Notes: a model not told the origin generated them from the letters alone. Shown: positions 17,140 to 26,504, numbered from the stretch's first letter. The stretch is DNA of 40,436 bases from Erysipelothrix sp. (GCA_012735275.1 JAAYHR010000023.1:1-40436), one strand, 5' to 3'. A program made the numbers and translations.

Positions 17140-17907
17140 ATGGGAAAGATTATTGCAGTTGCCAATCAAAAAGGTGGAGTAGGTAAAACAACTACGACGG
17201 TTAACTTAGCCGCAGCTTTAGCTTATTTAAAAAAGAGAATTTTAATCGTTGACTTTGATCCACAAGCAAATGCTACCCAAGGGGTTGGAGCATATAATAT
17301 TGGTGTTAATAAGTCTTCGTACGATTTATTATTTTCTGATATTCCAGCGAAAGATACTGTTAAACAGTTATCAATTCCTCCATTATCAATTGTTCCCGCA
17401 ACTATTGAGCTTGCAGGGGCAGACTTAGAAATGTCTGAGTACAAAGTTGGTAAAGAGTTAATTCTAAAGAATCGTTTAAATGAAATCCGTGATGATTATG
17501 ACTTTATCTTAATTGATTGTCCACCATCACTAGGATTATTAAACACAAATGCATTTACCGCAGCAGATTCGGTTTTAATTCCTGTTCAATGTGAATATTA
17601 CGCATTAGAGGGATTAACACAATTACTGTCTACTATTAGATTAGTTCAAAGACTATTTAATCGTAAACTTGTAATTGAAGGTGTATTACTAACAATGTTT
17701 AATGCTACAACTAACTTAAGTTTAGAAGTACAACAAGAAGTTCGTAGATATTTTAAAGAGTCTACTTATACTACACATATTCCAAGATCAGTTAAATTAT
17801 CAGAAGCGCCATCGCGTGGACAAACTATTTTCGAATATGATATTAAGTCGGCTGGAGCTATTGCATATGCTTCTTTAGCTAAAGAAGTAATTAAAGATAA
17901 CGAATAG
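17140..17907 (+). CDS. parA: Chromosome-partitioning ATPase ParA/Soj
   Basis: A deviant Walker-type ATPase that with ParB positions the origin and regulates DnaA in Bacillus. The P-loop KGGVGKTTTT is at 11-20; VDFDPQANAT contains the switch I aspartate; LIDCPPSLG is Walker B. 255 residues matches chromosomal Soj, with no N-terminal HTH as found in plasmid ParA. It sits between noc and parB with gaps of 13 and 10 bases. Confidence 0.96.
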   Translation: MGKIIAVANQKGGVGKTTTTVNLAAALAYLKKRILIVDFDPQANATQGVGAYNIGVNKSSYDLLFSDIPAKDTVKQLSIPPLSIVPATIELAGADLEMSEYKVGKELILKNRLNEIRDDYDFILIDCPPSLGLLNTNAFTAADSVLIPVQCEYYALEGLTQLLSTIRLVQRLFNRKLVIEGVLLTMFNATTNLSLEVQQEVRRYFKESTYTTHIPRSVKLSEAPSRGQTIFEYDIKSAGAIAYASLAKEVIKDNE

Positions 17908-17917
17908 GGGCGAAAAT

Positions 17918-18796
17918 ATGAGTGATAAAAAATTAGGTCGTGGACTTGGGGCTATTTTTGGCGAAGGAATTGAAGCAGCACTAGAAGATATTCAGCAAGG
18001 TGCCGAAACTTCTAATTCTGGAAAGAAAACTGATATTGAACTAAAATCAATTCATTCAAACCCATATCAGCCACGTAAAGTTTTTGATGAAGATAAATTA
18101 ACCGAACTGGCAGAGTCAATTAGCCAAGTTGGAGTCTTTACACCAATACTAGTTAGAAAAGCAATTCAAGGCTATGAACTAGTTGCCGGAGAAAGACGTG
18201 TTTTAGCGTCAAGACAAGTTGGTTTAGAAACAATTCCAGCGATCATTGTTGATTTCAATGATGATATGATGATGGAAATTGGATTACTTGAAAACATTCA
18301 ACGTGAAGACTTAAATGTTATTGAAGAAGCAATGGCATATGCGAAAATGATTGAACACTTTGACTATACTCAAGTTGAGTTAGCTGAACGTGTTGGTAAA
18401 ACGCGTGAGCATATTGCTAATATCACAAGATTATTAAGATTACCAGAAAAAGTACAAATGATGGTTGTAAATAATCAGTTATCAATGGGACATGTTCGTC
18501 CATTAATTACTTTAAAAGACAAAGATGAAATCATTCATTATGCTGATGAAATTATTGATAAAAACTTATCAGTTCGTGCTGTTGAAAAATTAATGCGCGA
18601 AGATCGTGAAGTTGGTCAAAGTACAGAAGCAGGAAAAGTAGTCAAAGTTGATCCACAATTAAAAGCCGTTGAAAAAGCAATTGAGGAAAAACTAGCGACT
18701 CGTGTAAATATCGCAAATAAAAAAATCGTAATCAACTATACTGATAATTCTGACTTAAATCGAATCCTTGAAATTTTGGATCTATTAGAGAAATAG
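17918..18796 (+). CDS. parB: Chromosome-partitioning protein ParB/Spo0J
   Basis: A CTP-dependent clamp that loads at parS sites. The N-terminal LGRGLGAIF (6-14) is the ParA-stimulating segment. GERRVLAS at 91-98 is the CTP-binding arginine patch (GERR, with VLAS where FRA is common). ENIQREDL follows at 125-132, the helix-turn-helix at about 150-172, and a C-terminal dimerisation domain from about 225. No parS-like 16-mer was found in the window. It ends 3 bases before an SGNH hydrolase. Confidence 0.95.
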   Translation: MSDKKLGRGLGAIFGEGIEAALEDIQQGAETSNSGKKTDIELKSIHSNPYQPRKVFDEDKLTELAESISQVGVFTPILVRKAIQGYELVAGERRVLASRQVGLETIPAIIVDFNDDMMMEIGLLENIQREDLNVIEEAMAYAKMIEHFDYTQVELAERVGKTREHIANITRLLRLPEKVQMMVVNNQLSMGHVRPLITLKDKDEIIHYADEIIDKNLSVRAVEKLMREDREVGQSTEAGKVVKVDPQLKAVEKAIEEKLATRVNIANKKIVINYTDNSDLNRILEILDLLEK

Positions 18797-18799
18797 TCT

Positions 18800-19930
18800 A
18801 TGAAATATTCACCAATATACGGTTATAAAACTAAAGACTACTCATTGCATAAACTGCACTTAAGAGGAAGAAAACAAGTATTAACTTTTTCTACCCAAGT
18901 GTCAGGGGATACGATGCGTATTCTTTTTACAAATAAATACAGTCATAAATCATTAAGGGTTATGAGTGTTAATATGATTATTAATGGTAACTCTTATCCG
19001 ATTAAGGTTGCGGGAAAGACTTCATTTAAGATGCCAGCTCACACTGAGTATTATTCAGATGAAATAAAACTTCCCTACCAAGATCTAAGTGCAGTTGTTA
19101 TAAACGCAAGATTTGGTTTATTCGCATCCGCATATGGATCATCTGACTTTAAATCCCATAAGATTATTAATGCTACACACCGTGGTATGTTGAATCGAAA
19201 AGTACATTTAGGCCTTTCAACAAAGGCTATATCTGATTTATCATTAAAATTAGTTGCACTAATAAAACAAGTTGAAATTGTTTCAGATCAAAAATCAATT
19301 GCCTGGTTTGGCGATTCACTAACTAATCACTCGCATTATACGCAGCCACTGCAAGCAAGATTATTTGAAGCAAAAGCAAATATTAATATTGTAAATGCTG
19401 GACACTCAGGTAACCGCTTATTACATGATGGATCAAACATTTTAAAAGAAGAGTTTGGTATTGCTGCGATAAATCGCTTTTATGAAGATGTTATGGAATA
19501 TAATACTCCTGATTTAGTTGTGGTTGCTCTTGGAGTCAATGATTTAATTCATCCAGGTCGTACTTCACCGCAAGATGAAATGCCAAGCTTACAAGATATG
19601 ATCGATGGATACTTAAATCTACACGACCAAATTAGAGCTAAAAATGCTAAAGCAGTCATCACAACAATTACTCCATTTGGTGGATATAGTAATGCTATCT
19701 TAGATTATGCCGAAGAGTTAAGATTAGCAATTAACGTATGGATAAAAAATCAAAAAGATTTTGATCACGTTATTGATATTAATGCTATCGTTGAAGATCC
19801 AGATAATCCTGGATACTTAAAAGATGAGTTTAAAGGTCATGATAATCTCCACTGGGAACAAATTGGTGGTCAGATTATCGCGGATAGTATTGATTTAGAG
19901 AGTTTAATTAAATTGGTAAATGAAAAGTAG
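18800..19930 (+). CDS. Cytoplasmic SGNH/GDSL-family hydrolase
   Basis: An esterase-type hydrolase of unknown substrate. Residues 20-150 look like a beta-rich domain and the SGNH domain follows. Catalytic signatures are GDSLT at 171-175 (nucleophile S173), a Gly in block II (NAGHSGN, about 199-205), GVND at 245-248 (N247), and D348-x-x-H351 (DNLHW). There is no signal peptide. This two-domain layout resembles carbohydrate-esterase-like GDSL proteins, but the substrate cannot be told. It follows parB by 3 bases with no strong ribosome binding site of its own, so it is probably co-translated with the partition genes. It ends inside a strong terminator stem. Confidence 0.85.
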   Translation: MKYSPIYGYKTKDYSLHKLHLRGRKQVLTFSTQVSGDTMRILFTNKYSHKSLRVMSVNMIINGNSYPIKVAGKTSFKMPAHTEYYSDEIKLPYQDLSAVVINARFGLFASAYGSSDFKSHKIINATHRGMLNRKVHLGLSTKAISDLSLKLVALIKQVEIVSDQKSIAWFGDSLTNHSHYTQPLQARLFEAKANINIVNAGHSGNRLLHDGSNILKEEFGIAAINRFYEDVMEYNTPDLVVVALGVNDLIHPGRTSPQDEMPSLQDMIDGYLNLHDQIRAKNAKAVITTITPFGGYSNAILDYAEELRLAINVWIKNQKDFDHVIDINAIVEDPDNPGYLKDEFKGHDNLHWEQIGGQIIADSIDLESLIKLVNEK

Positions 19931-19949
19931 ACTAGGTCTACTTTTTTTT
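19923..19949 (+). terminator. Terminator of the mnmG-parB-hydrolase operon
   Basis: AAAAGTAGAC (19923-19932), loop TAG, GTCTACTTTT (19936-19945), then T to 19949. The hydrolase stop codon lies within the left arm. Confidence 0.9.
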
Positions 19950-20069
19950 ACATGATAGATTGTAAAATTAAAGCATTTTTGAAAAAAGAAAATTTTTAGT
20001 CATTTCACTTATCTATAAGTAAGTTAAACGATTATTTGGATTATCTTGATGCAAAGTAATATAGTAAAT

Positions 20070-20093
20070 AGAACCTTAGGTTCTTTTCTTTTT
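20070..20093 (+). terminator. Second terminator, with no gene assigned upstream
   Basis: AGAACC, loop TTA, GGTTCT, then TTTCTTTTT. The T-rich side is on the plus strand only. Between this and the previous terminator lie about 120 bases with no convincing ORF; see findings for a possible small RNA. Confidence 0.7.
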
Positions 20094-20107
20094 GCCAATT
20101 GGTCCAC

Positions 20108-20136
20108 TTTATAAATACTGCATTTTTTGATACAAT
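20108..20136 (+). promoter_or_regulatory. Promoter of mutS
   Basis: -35 TTTATA (20108-20113), 17-base spacer, -10 TACAAT (20131-20136) with an extended TG at 20128-20129. It lies 24 bases before the mutS ATG. Confidence 0.55.
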
Positions 20137-20160
20137 ATGACAATGAAGTAGAGGTAGATT

Positions 20161-22689
20161 ATGAAAACACACACGCCAATGATTAGACAGTATTTAGATA
20201 TTAAAAAGGATCATGAAGATGCTTTATTATTTTATCGATTAGGAGACTTTTATGAGCTCTTTTTTGATGATGCTAAGGTAGCGGCGGAGGAGTTAGGTTT
20301 AGTATTAACGGCACGTGGTAAAAGTGCTGATGCGATTCCAATGTGTGGCGTTCCACATCATGCCTCAGCATCTTACATTTATCGATTAGCACAAAAAGGT
20401 TATCGAATTGCGATTGTTGAACAATTAGAAGATCCGGCTGAAGCGGAAGGAATTGTTAAACGCGGAGTTGTAAAAATAGTTACACCGGGAACAATTATGG
20501 ATGAGTTATCGGATAATTCAGAAGCAATTTATATGGCAAGTGTTTATGACTTTGCTTATGGTTATTCGGTCGCAATTGTTGAGATGGCTAGTGGTAAGGT
20601 AATTACTTTTACCCTTGATCATGATGATGAAAAATTAATATCATCACTACTTAATTACAATATTAAAGAAATAGTTTTAATTACTGATACTAATGCAGCC
20701 CTAAAACGTGAGCTATCATTTGTGTCAGATATTTTAGTATCGGAAATTGCGGGGGTGAGTGACACCAAAGCTTATAGTCATTTATTTGAACATCTAGATA
20801 ATAAATATTTAGTTGCAGCAGTAGAGATATTATTATCTTACTTAAGTGAAACACAGTTAAAGTTATTAAATCACTTAAGAAAGGTTGAAGAGATTAGAAA
20901 TGATGGTTATTTAAAAATTGACTACAACTCAATTGCAAACTTAGAGTTAGTTGAATCGCTGCGTGGTGGTTCAGTTAAAAACTCACTTTTAGATTTCTTA
21001 GATCATTCAAAAACTTCAATGGGTAAGCGAACTCTACGTTCTTATATTACTCGTCCATTAATTAATCGTGCAGATATTTTAAAGCGTCAAGCACAGATTA
21101 CTGACTTAAGAAATGATTATATTTTATATGATGATTTAGAAGAATCTTTAAAAGCTATTTATGACTTAGAAAGATTGAATGCGAAAATATCTTATGGTAA
21201 TGCGAATCCATTAGATTTAATAAGAATTCAAAAGTCACTTAATGCCGTGCCAAAATTATTAGCTAATCTAATTGGTCTAAGTAACTTTAGCGATCTAATT
21301 GATATTGATCCCCTAACTGATTTAGCAGGTTTAATTGAATCAGCTATTTCTGAAGACGCGAAAGTAAATATTCGTGAGGGAAATATCTTTAAGGATGGTT
21401 ATAATAGTGATTTAGACCATGCCCGCTCTATTCAAAAACATGGTCAAAATTGGATCGTTCAATTAGAAGCAGATGAGCGTGAGAAAACGGGAATTTCAAC
21501 TTTAAAGGTTGGTTATAACCGTGTCTTTGGTTATTTTATTGAAGTATCGAAAGCAAATATTGATAAAATCAAGGATGAGTTTAATTATGTTAGAAAACAA
21601 ACTTTAACCAACTCAGAGCGTTATGTTACTGAAGAGTTAAAGTCTAAGGAAGAAGAAATCTTAAATGCTGATGAGATTGCGAAGGCATTAGAATATAGTT
21701 TATATAATGATTTGATTAATCAAATTGCTACATACTCAAGTAAGATCTTAGCTTTATCAGATGTTATTGGTCAGATTGACTTCTTATTCTCTTTAGCGAC
21801 CGTCGCAAGATTTAAGGGTTATAGTTTACCGGAAATTTCAAGTGATCGCTCATTTGTAATTAATGATGGTAGACATCCAATCTTAGAAACAATAATGCGC
21901 GATAAGGATTATGTTGCCAATAAGTTAGATATGTCTAATGAAGATATCTGGGTTATTACGGGCCCTAACATGGGTGGTAAATCGACCTTTATGCGTCAGT
22001 CAGTTTTAATCGTAATTATGGCGCAAATGGGATCATATATTCCAGCTACTTTTGCTAAAATTCCAATCTTTGATCAGATCTTTACTCGTATTGGAGCGTC
22101 TGATGATATCTTATCAGGCAAGTCTACTTTTATGGTGGAAATGGCTGAGGCTAATGATGCCCTATCTAATGCGACTGAAAACTCATTAATTATCTTTGAT
22201 GAAATTGGCCGTGGTACATCTACTTATGATGGTATGGCATTAGCTAAATCAATGATTGAATATATTGCATTAAATATTAAAGCGAAAACACTTTTCTCAA
22301 CTCACTATCATGAACTAGTTAGTTTAGCTGAACGTTTTGAGAATGTTTCTAACTATCACTTACTAGTTAAAGAAGAAGCTGGTGAGATAAGTTTACAATA
22401 TCAAGTTGTACCAGGTGTTTCGAATAAATCATATGGTATTAACGTTGCAAAACTGGCAGGTCTTCCAAATAATGTCCTACTTAGAGCTTCAGAAATTCTT
22501 GATGGACTTGAGGCCAGTGAGGTAGTACATTCGGGTGCGGAAGTAATCTACAAAGATGTTGAAGTAATACCAAATAATTTAAATCGTATTTCATCAATCT
22601 TATCAAAAACTAACTTAAATGAAATTACACCAATGATGGCTATGCAGTTGTTAGATGATTTACTAAAAGAATTGAATGAGGATGAGTAA
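20161..22689 (+). CDS. mutS: DNA mismatch repair protein MutS
   Basis: Recognises base mismatches and small loops. The mismatch-reading Phe-x-Glu motif is F30-Y31-E32 (GDFYELF). The ATPase domain has Walker A GPNMGGKS at 601-608, Walker B with IIFDEIGRGTST, and STHYHEL. 842 residues is the normal length. The start follows GAGGT. It leads a mutS-mutL-miaA-tcdA transcription unit with minimal gaps. Confidence 0.97.
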   Translation: MKTHTPMIRQYLDIKKDHEDALLFYRLGDFYELFFDDAKVAAEELGLVLTARGKSADAIPMCGVPHHASASYIYRLAQKGYRIAIVEQLEDPAEAEGIVKRGVVKIVTPGTIMDELSDNSEAIYMASVYDFAYGYSVAIVEMASGKVITFTLDHDDEKLISSLLNYNIKEIVLITDTNAALKRELSFVSDILVSEIAGVSDTKAYSHLFEHLDNKYLVAAVEILLSYLSETQLKLLNHLRKVEEIRNDGYLKIDYNSIANLELVESLRGGSVKNSLLDFLDHSKTSMGKRTLRSYITRPLINRADILKRQAQITDLRNDYILYDDLEESLKAIYDLERLNAKISYGNANPLDLIRIQKSLNAVPKLLANLIGLSNFSDLIDIDPLTDLAGLIESAISEDAKVNIREGNIFKDGYNSDLDHARSIQKHGQNWIVQLEADEREKTGISTLKVGYNRVFGYFIEVSKANIDKIKDEFNYVRKQTLTNSERYVTEELKSKEEEILNADEIAKALEYSLYNDLINQIATYSSKILALSDVIGQIDFLFSLATVARFKGYSLPEISSDRSFVINDGRHPILETIMRDKDYVANKLDMSNEDIWVITGPNMGGKSTFMRQSVLIVIMAQMGSYIPATFAKIPIFDQIFTRIGASDDILSGKSTFMVEMAEANDALSNATENSLIIFDEIGRGTSTYDGMALAKSMIEYIALNIKAKTLFSTHYHELVSLAERFENVSNYHLLVKEEAGEISLQYQVVPGVSNKSYGINVAKLAGLPNNVLLRASEILDGLEASEVVHSGAEVIYKDVEVIPNNLNRISSILSKTNLNEITPMMAMQLLDDLLKELNEDE

Positions 22690-22690
22690 T

Positions 22691-24499
22691 ATGACAACAA
22701 TAAAAAAACTAGACAAACATCTAATGAATATGATTGCGGCTGGAGAAGTTGTTGAAAGACCAGCGGGAATTGTTAAGGAGTTAGTTGAGAATGCGATTGA
22801 TGCTAAAGCAAATATAATTGAAGTTCAAATTAAAAATGGTGGAATCGATTATATTGCAGTTACTGATAATGGGATTGGAATGAGTAAGGATGATGCCCTT
22901 TTAGCGTTTGAACGTCATGCGACAAGTAAGATTGCTAGTGAGCGTGATCTTTGGTCAATCGCCACACTCGGTTTTCGTGGTGAAGCCCTACCTTCGATTG
23001 CTTCAGTTGCTCGTGTTACCCTAATATCAAATAATCAAAAAGAAGCAACGGAAATTACAATTAACTATGGTGAATTAGTTTCTAATCAAATGGTGGCTGC
23101 AAATGTTGGAACCAAAATAATTATTGAAGGACTTTTCCATAATACTCCAGCTCGATTAAAATCTTTTAACTCAGTTAATTATGAGCGCGCTGTGGTTTTA
23201 TCAACAATTGAAAAATTTGCTTTTTCATATCCAAATCTTTCATTTATCTTAAAAGATGAGGAGCGAACTTTAATCCATACTTCTGGTAGTGGTGATTTAA
23301 AAGAAATTCTCTACCATGTTTATGGAAAAGAAGTAGCTCGTAATTCCTTTGATTTTGCTGATGAGTCGTCTGACTTTAAAATCTCAGGTTCCCTAACTTT
23401 ACCAAGTGAAACACGTGCTAATCGAAATCATATTCAAATCTTTATTAATGATCGTATGATTAGAGCCTACAAATTAACGAATGATGTAGTTGCGGCATAT
23501 CGTAACTTAATGTTTAATGATCGCTTCCCAATCGCAATTATTAAACTAGAAATGGATTATCAGTTAGTGGACGTAAACGTGCATCCAAGTAAGTGGGAAG
23601 TAAGGATTGCTAAAGAGAAGGTCTTATCTGAATTTATCCAAGCATCAATTAGAAAAGCTTTAAATGCTAATTTAGAAGCAGTACAAGTGAAACGATTAAA
23701 ATCAGTCGAACCAATTTATGATCAACTAGAACTTGAAACTAAAGAAGCTTATATTGCAGATCCAAAACCAAGTTATGAGCTAGCACAACCAATTATTCAA
23801 ACTTTTAAAGAAGTTGCAGTGATTGAGCAAGTTATTGAGGATAAAACTAGTGATCTGGAGCAAGTGGAAGTAATTGAAGAAATTGTCAAAAAAGTAGAAG
23901 AAGTAGAAGAAGTTGTAACAAATGAATTTACTAACTTAAAAGTTATTGGCCAGTTACATGGTAAATACATATTGGCAGAGTCTCCAGATAATTTATATAT
24001 TATCGATCAACATGCAGCTGAGGAGCGAACTAACTTTGAGAAAATCCGTAAGCAGATTGTTAATGATAAGATTGAAGCAACTGGACTTTTAGTACCTAAT
24101 ATTGTTGATATTAAACTTTCGGATATGTATCTTGTTGAAACTTTAGTTGAAACTTTAGATAGTGTTGGCTTTGTTATTGAGGTCTTTTCTGAATCTTCAA
24201 TTATTGTTCGTGAAATCCCATTATGGTTAATTGATGGCGACACTAATGCCTTTGTTTTAGATATTTTAGAATATATTAAAGCAAATAAAAATGTAGATTT
24301 GGAAACAATTCGTTATGATGTAATTGCATCGAAAGCATGTAAAGCCTCAATTAAATTTAATCATCATTTATCAAATATGGAAATGATGCAAGTTATTAGA
24401 AACTTATCAGAGTGTAGTGAACCATATCACTGTCCACATGGACGTCCGACATTAATTAAGATAAGTGAGAAGCAATTAATTAAGGAGTTTATGCGATGA
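22691..24499 (+). CDS. mutL: DNA mismatch repair protein MutL
   Basis: A GHKL ATPase and endonuclease coordinating mismatch repair. N-terminal motifs are IAAGEVVERPAGIVKELVEN, DNGIGM and FRGEALPSI. The C-terminal domain keeps the metal-dependent nicking motif DQHAxxExxxxE (DQHAAEERTNFE) plus CPHGRP, so it is of the methyl-independent type. I prefer the ATG at 22691, 9 bases after GAGG and directly after the mutS stop, to the in-frame ATG at 22676. Between domains is an acidic low-complexity linker. Its stop is TGA, inside ATGA shared with the miaA start, and is the only TGA stop I found in the window. Confidence 0.96.
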   Translation: MTTIKKLDKHLMNMIAAGEVVERPAGIVKELVENAIDAKANIIEVQIKNGGIDYIAVTDNGIGMSKDDALLAFERHATSKIASERDLWSIATLGFRGEALPSIASVARVTLISNNQKEATEITINYGELVSNQMVAANVGTKIIIEGLFHNTPARLKSFNSVNYERAVVLSTIEKFAFSYPNLSFILKDEERTLIHTSGSGDLKEILYHVYGKEVARNSFDFADESSDFKISGSLTLPSETRANRNHIQIFINDRMIRAYKLTNDVVAAYRNLMFNDRFPIAIIKLEMDYQLVDVNVHPSKWEVRIAKEKVLSEFIQASIRKALNANLEAVQVKRLKSVEPIYDQLELETKEAYIADPKPSYELAQPIIQTFKEVAVIEQVIEDKTSDLEQVEVIEEIVKKVEEVEEVVTNEFTNLKVIGQLHGKYILAESPDNLYIIDQHAAEERTNFEKIRKQIVNDKIEATGLLVPNIVDIKLSDMYLVETLVETLDSVGFVIEVFSESSIIVREIPLWLIDGDTNAFVLDILEYIKANKNVDLETIRYDVIASKACKASIKFNHHLSNMEMMQVIRNLSECSEPYHCPHGRPTLIKISEKQLIKEFMR

Positions 24500-25413
24500 A
24501 AGTTTTAGTTATTGTCGGTCCAACCGGTGTTGGTAAGAGTGAAGTAGCGATTGAGTTAGCCAAAAAATATAATGGAGAAATTATCTCAGGTGATTCAGTT
24601 CAAGTTTATAAAGAATTAAATATTGGCTCAGCCAAAGTATCTAAAGCTAAACAAACTGAAGTTGTTCATCACTTAATTGATGTTTATGACTTAGAGGAGA
24701 ATTATGATGTGTCAATTTTCCAAACTGAAGCTCGTCGTTTGATTGCGGATATTGCAAGTCGTAATAAACTTCCAATAATTGTTGGGGGTACAGGTTTATA
24801 TATTGCAGCCGTCTTGAAGAACTATATCTTTCAAGAGGAAACAGTCGATCACAAACTCCAAGCATATTTAGAATCATTATCTAATGAGGAACTATATGCA
24901 GAGTTATTAGAACTTGATGAAGCATCTGCTTTGAAGTTACATGTCAATAATCGTCCACGCTTAATTCGTGCACTAACCATTGCTAAAAGTAATGATCAGT
25001 TAAAGAGTGATATTGTGGCTAAGCAAAGAGATGAATTATTGTATGATGCGAAAATTATAATGTTATCAATGGAACGTTCACTATTATATGAGCGTATTAA
25101 TAATCGTGTCTTGGCTATGGATGAGTTAGGCTTAGAAGCTGAATTAAAAGCCATCTATGCTAAGTATGATAACCCCTTTGCGTTTAGAGGCATGACTGGG
25201 ATTGGTTATAAAGAATGGAAACCATACTTCTATGAAGGAGCTTCAAAGGAGTCAGTATTACAAGAGATTCAGAAGCGTTCCCGCAATTATGCTAAGCGTC
25301 AGTATACTTGGTTTAATAATCAATTTGATGCTAATGTTGTGGATATCTTAGAAGATGGATTTAAAGAAAAATTAGAAGTAAGTATTGAGAAATGGTTGCT
25401 TGAGAAGGAGTAA
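24496..25413 (+). CDS. miaA: tRNA dimethylallyltransferase
   Basis: Adds a dimethylallyl group to A37 of tRNAs reading UNN codons. The P-loop GPTGVGKS is at residues 8-15; SGDSVQVYKELNIGSAK is the substrate-binding signature; GGTGLYI and RNYAKRQYTWF are family motifs. 305 residues is typical. Translation is coupled to mutL by a 4-base overlap. Confidence 0.96.
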   Translation: MKVLVIVGPTGVGKSEVAIELAKKYNGEIISGDSVQVYKELNIGSAKVSKAKQTEVVHHLIDVYDLEENYDVSIFQTEARRLIADIASRNKLPIIVGGTGLYIAAVLKNYIFQEETVDHKLQAYLESLSNEELYAELLELDEASALKLHVNNRPRLIRALTIAKSNDQLKSDIVAKQRDELLYDAKIIMLSMERSLLYERINNRVLAMDELGLEAELKAIYAKYDNPFAFRGMTGIGYKEWKPYFYEGASKESVLQEIQKRSRNYAKRQYTWFNNQFDANVVDILEDGFKEKLEVSIEKWLLEKE

Positions 25414-25415
25414 GT

Positions 25416-26138
25416 ATGTTTGAAAGAACGAAACTATTACTAAGTGAAGAGTCATTTAATATTTTAAGTAATAGTACGGTATTAGTCGTAGGTGTTGGTG
25501 GAGTTGGCTCGATTGCTGTTGAGGCTTTAGCACGATCTGGTGTTGGTAAGATTAATATTGTTGATAATGATACAATTGCCTTATCGAATTTGAATCGTCA
25601 GGTTCAAACTAATTATCAGAATGTTGGTAAATCAAAAGTGTTTGAAATGGTTAACTATGTTAAATCGATTCATCCTGATATTGATATTGAAGGCTACGAG
25701 CTATTCTTTGATAAGTCAGTAGATGAAATCTTTGCTGGTGTTGATTTTGTTATTGATGCGATTGATACGGTTTGTAATAAATTTGAATTAATTGAAAAGT
25801 GTCATGAATTAAAGATTCCAATGATATCTAGTTTAGCAATGGGTAATCGAACTGATCCAACGCAATTAGTTATTACTAGTTTGGATAAAACAAGTTATGA
25901 TCCACTAGCGAAAGTGTTAAGAAAAATGGCAAAAGAAAAGCGTATGAATACACGTAAGATTAAAGTTGTTTTCTCGAAAGAGCAACCAATGGTTCAAAAG
26001 CAAGTTATTAATGCGGAAGGTTTAACGCGTAAACAAAAGATGCCACCAGCATCAATGTTTATCGTACCACCAGCATCAGGCTTGGCTTGTGTATCATACT
26101 GCATAGATTATTTAATAAACAATCATGCTATAATATAA
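25416..26138 (+). CDS. tcdA: tRNA threonylcarbamoyladenosine dehydratase (TcdA/CsdL family, ThiF fold)
   Basis: An E1-like adenylating enzyme that cyclises t6A37 to ct6A37 in ANN-decoding tRNAs. GVGGVGS in the N-terminal nucleotide-binding motif is followed by ALARSGVGKINIVDNDTI, LSNLNRQ and VIDAIDTVCNK. The C-terminal extension fits TcdA better than ThiF or MoeB, and no E1 zinc-site CxxC pairs are present. It starts 3 bases after miaA, another A37-modifying gene. TcdA is the likeliest assignment; another ThiF-fold enzyme is possible. Confidence 0.88.
   Translation: MFERTKLLLSEESFNILSNSTVLVVGVGGVGSIAVEALARSGVGKINIVDNDTIALSNLNRQVQTNYQNVGKSKVFEMVNYVKSIHPDIDIEGYELFFDKSVDEIFAGVDFVIDAIDTVCNKFELIEKCHELKIPMISSLAMGNRTDPTQLVITSLDKTSYDPLAKVLRKMAKEKRMNTRKIKVVFSKEQPMVQKQVINAEGLTRKQKMPPASMFIVPPASGLACVSYCIDYLINNHAII
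26126..26134 (+). promoter_or_regulatory. Extended -10 promoter for the ArsR-family gene
   Basis: TG (26126-26127), C, TATAAT (26129-26134) inside the tcdA 3' end. It suggests arsR can be transcribed independently of mutS-tcdA. The arsR ribosome binding site is an unusually G-rich AAGGGGGG at about 26144-26151. Confidence 0.5.
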
Positions 26139-26157
26139 ATATTAAGGGGGGTATTGG

Positions 26158-26499
26158 ATGAGTTATACACATTTAAGTGCAGAAGATTTAAAAGCAGTCG
26201 CTGATAGTTTTCCTGATCAAGATAAGCTTGATGACTTAGTTGGCTTATTTAAATTGTTTGGTGATCAAACACGTTTGAGTATATTAATGGCCCTAATGAA
26301 TCGTGAATTATGTGTTCATGATATTTGCAAAACTATTGATGTTTCTCAGTCAGCCGTATCCCATCAACTGCGTAATTTACGTGAAGCAAAATTAGTTAAA
26401 TCACGTCGTGTTGGTAAAGAAATTATTTATTCTTTAGATGATGATCATGTTAAAGAAATTTATTCTGTTGGTCTAACCCATATTTTAGAAGGTAAATAG
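26158..26499 (+). CDS. ArsR/SmtB-family metal-sensing repressor with an alpha-5 metal site
   Basis: A winged-helix transcriptional repressor, 113 residues. The recognition helix lies in VSQSAVSHQLRNLREAKLV (about 62-80). The ELCVHDIC segment (50-57) matches the metal-box region of ArsR/CadC proteins. The C-terminal helix carries D95-x-H97, ten residues, H108-x-x-E111, a complete DxH(x10)Hxx(E/H) alpha-5 site as in the zinc/cobalt sensors SmtB and CzrA. The expected ligand is therefore Zn(II) or Co(II); this is inference. Targets may include itself and possibly the importer starting at 26795. It is followed by a terminator. Confidence 0.88.
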   Translation: MSYTHLSAEDLKAVADSFPDQDKLDDLVGLFKLFGDQTRLSILMALMNRELCVHDICKTIDVSQSAVSHQLRNLREAKLVKSRRVGKEIIYSLDDDHVKEIYSVGLTHILEGK

Positions 26500-26504
26500 T
26501 TATT

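Noticed and set aside
23800-23930. Repeated GAAGAA/GTAGAAG segments in mutL
   Set aside because: This is the acidic low-complexity linker between MutL domains, not a DNA repeat element.
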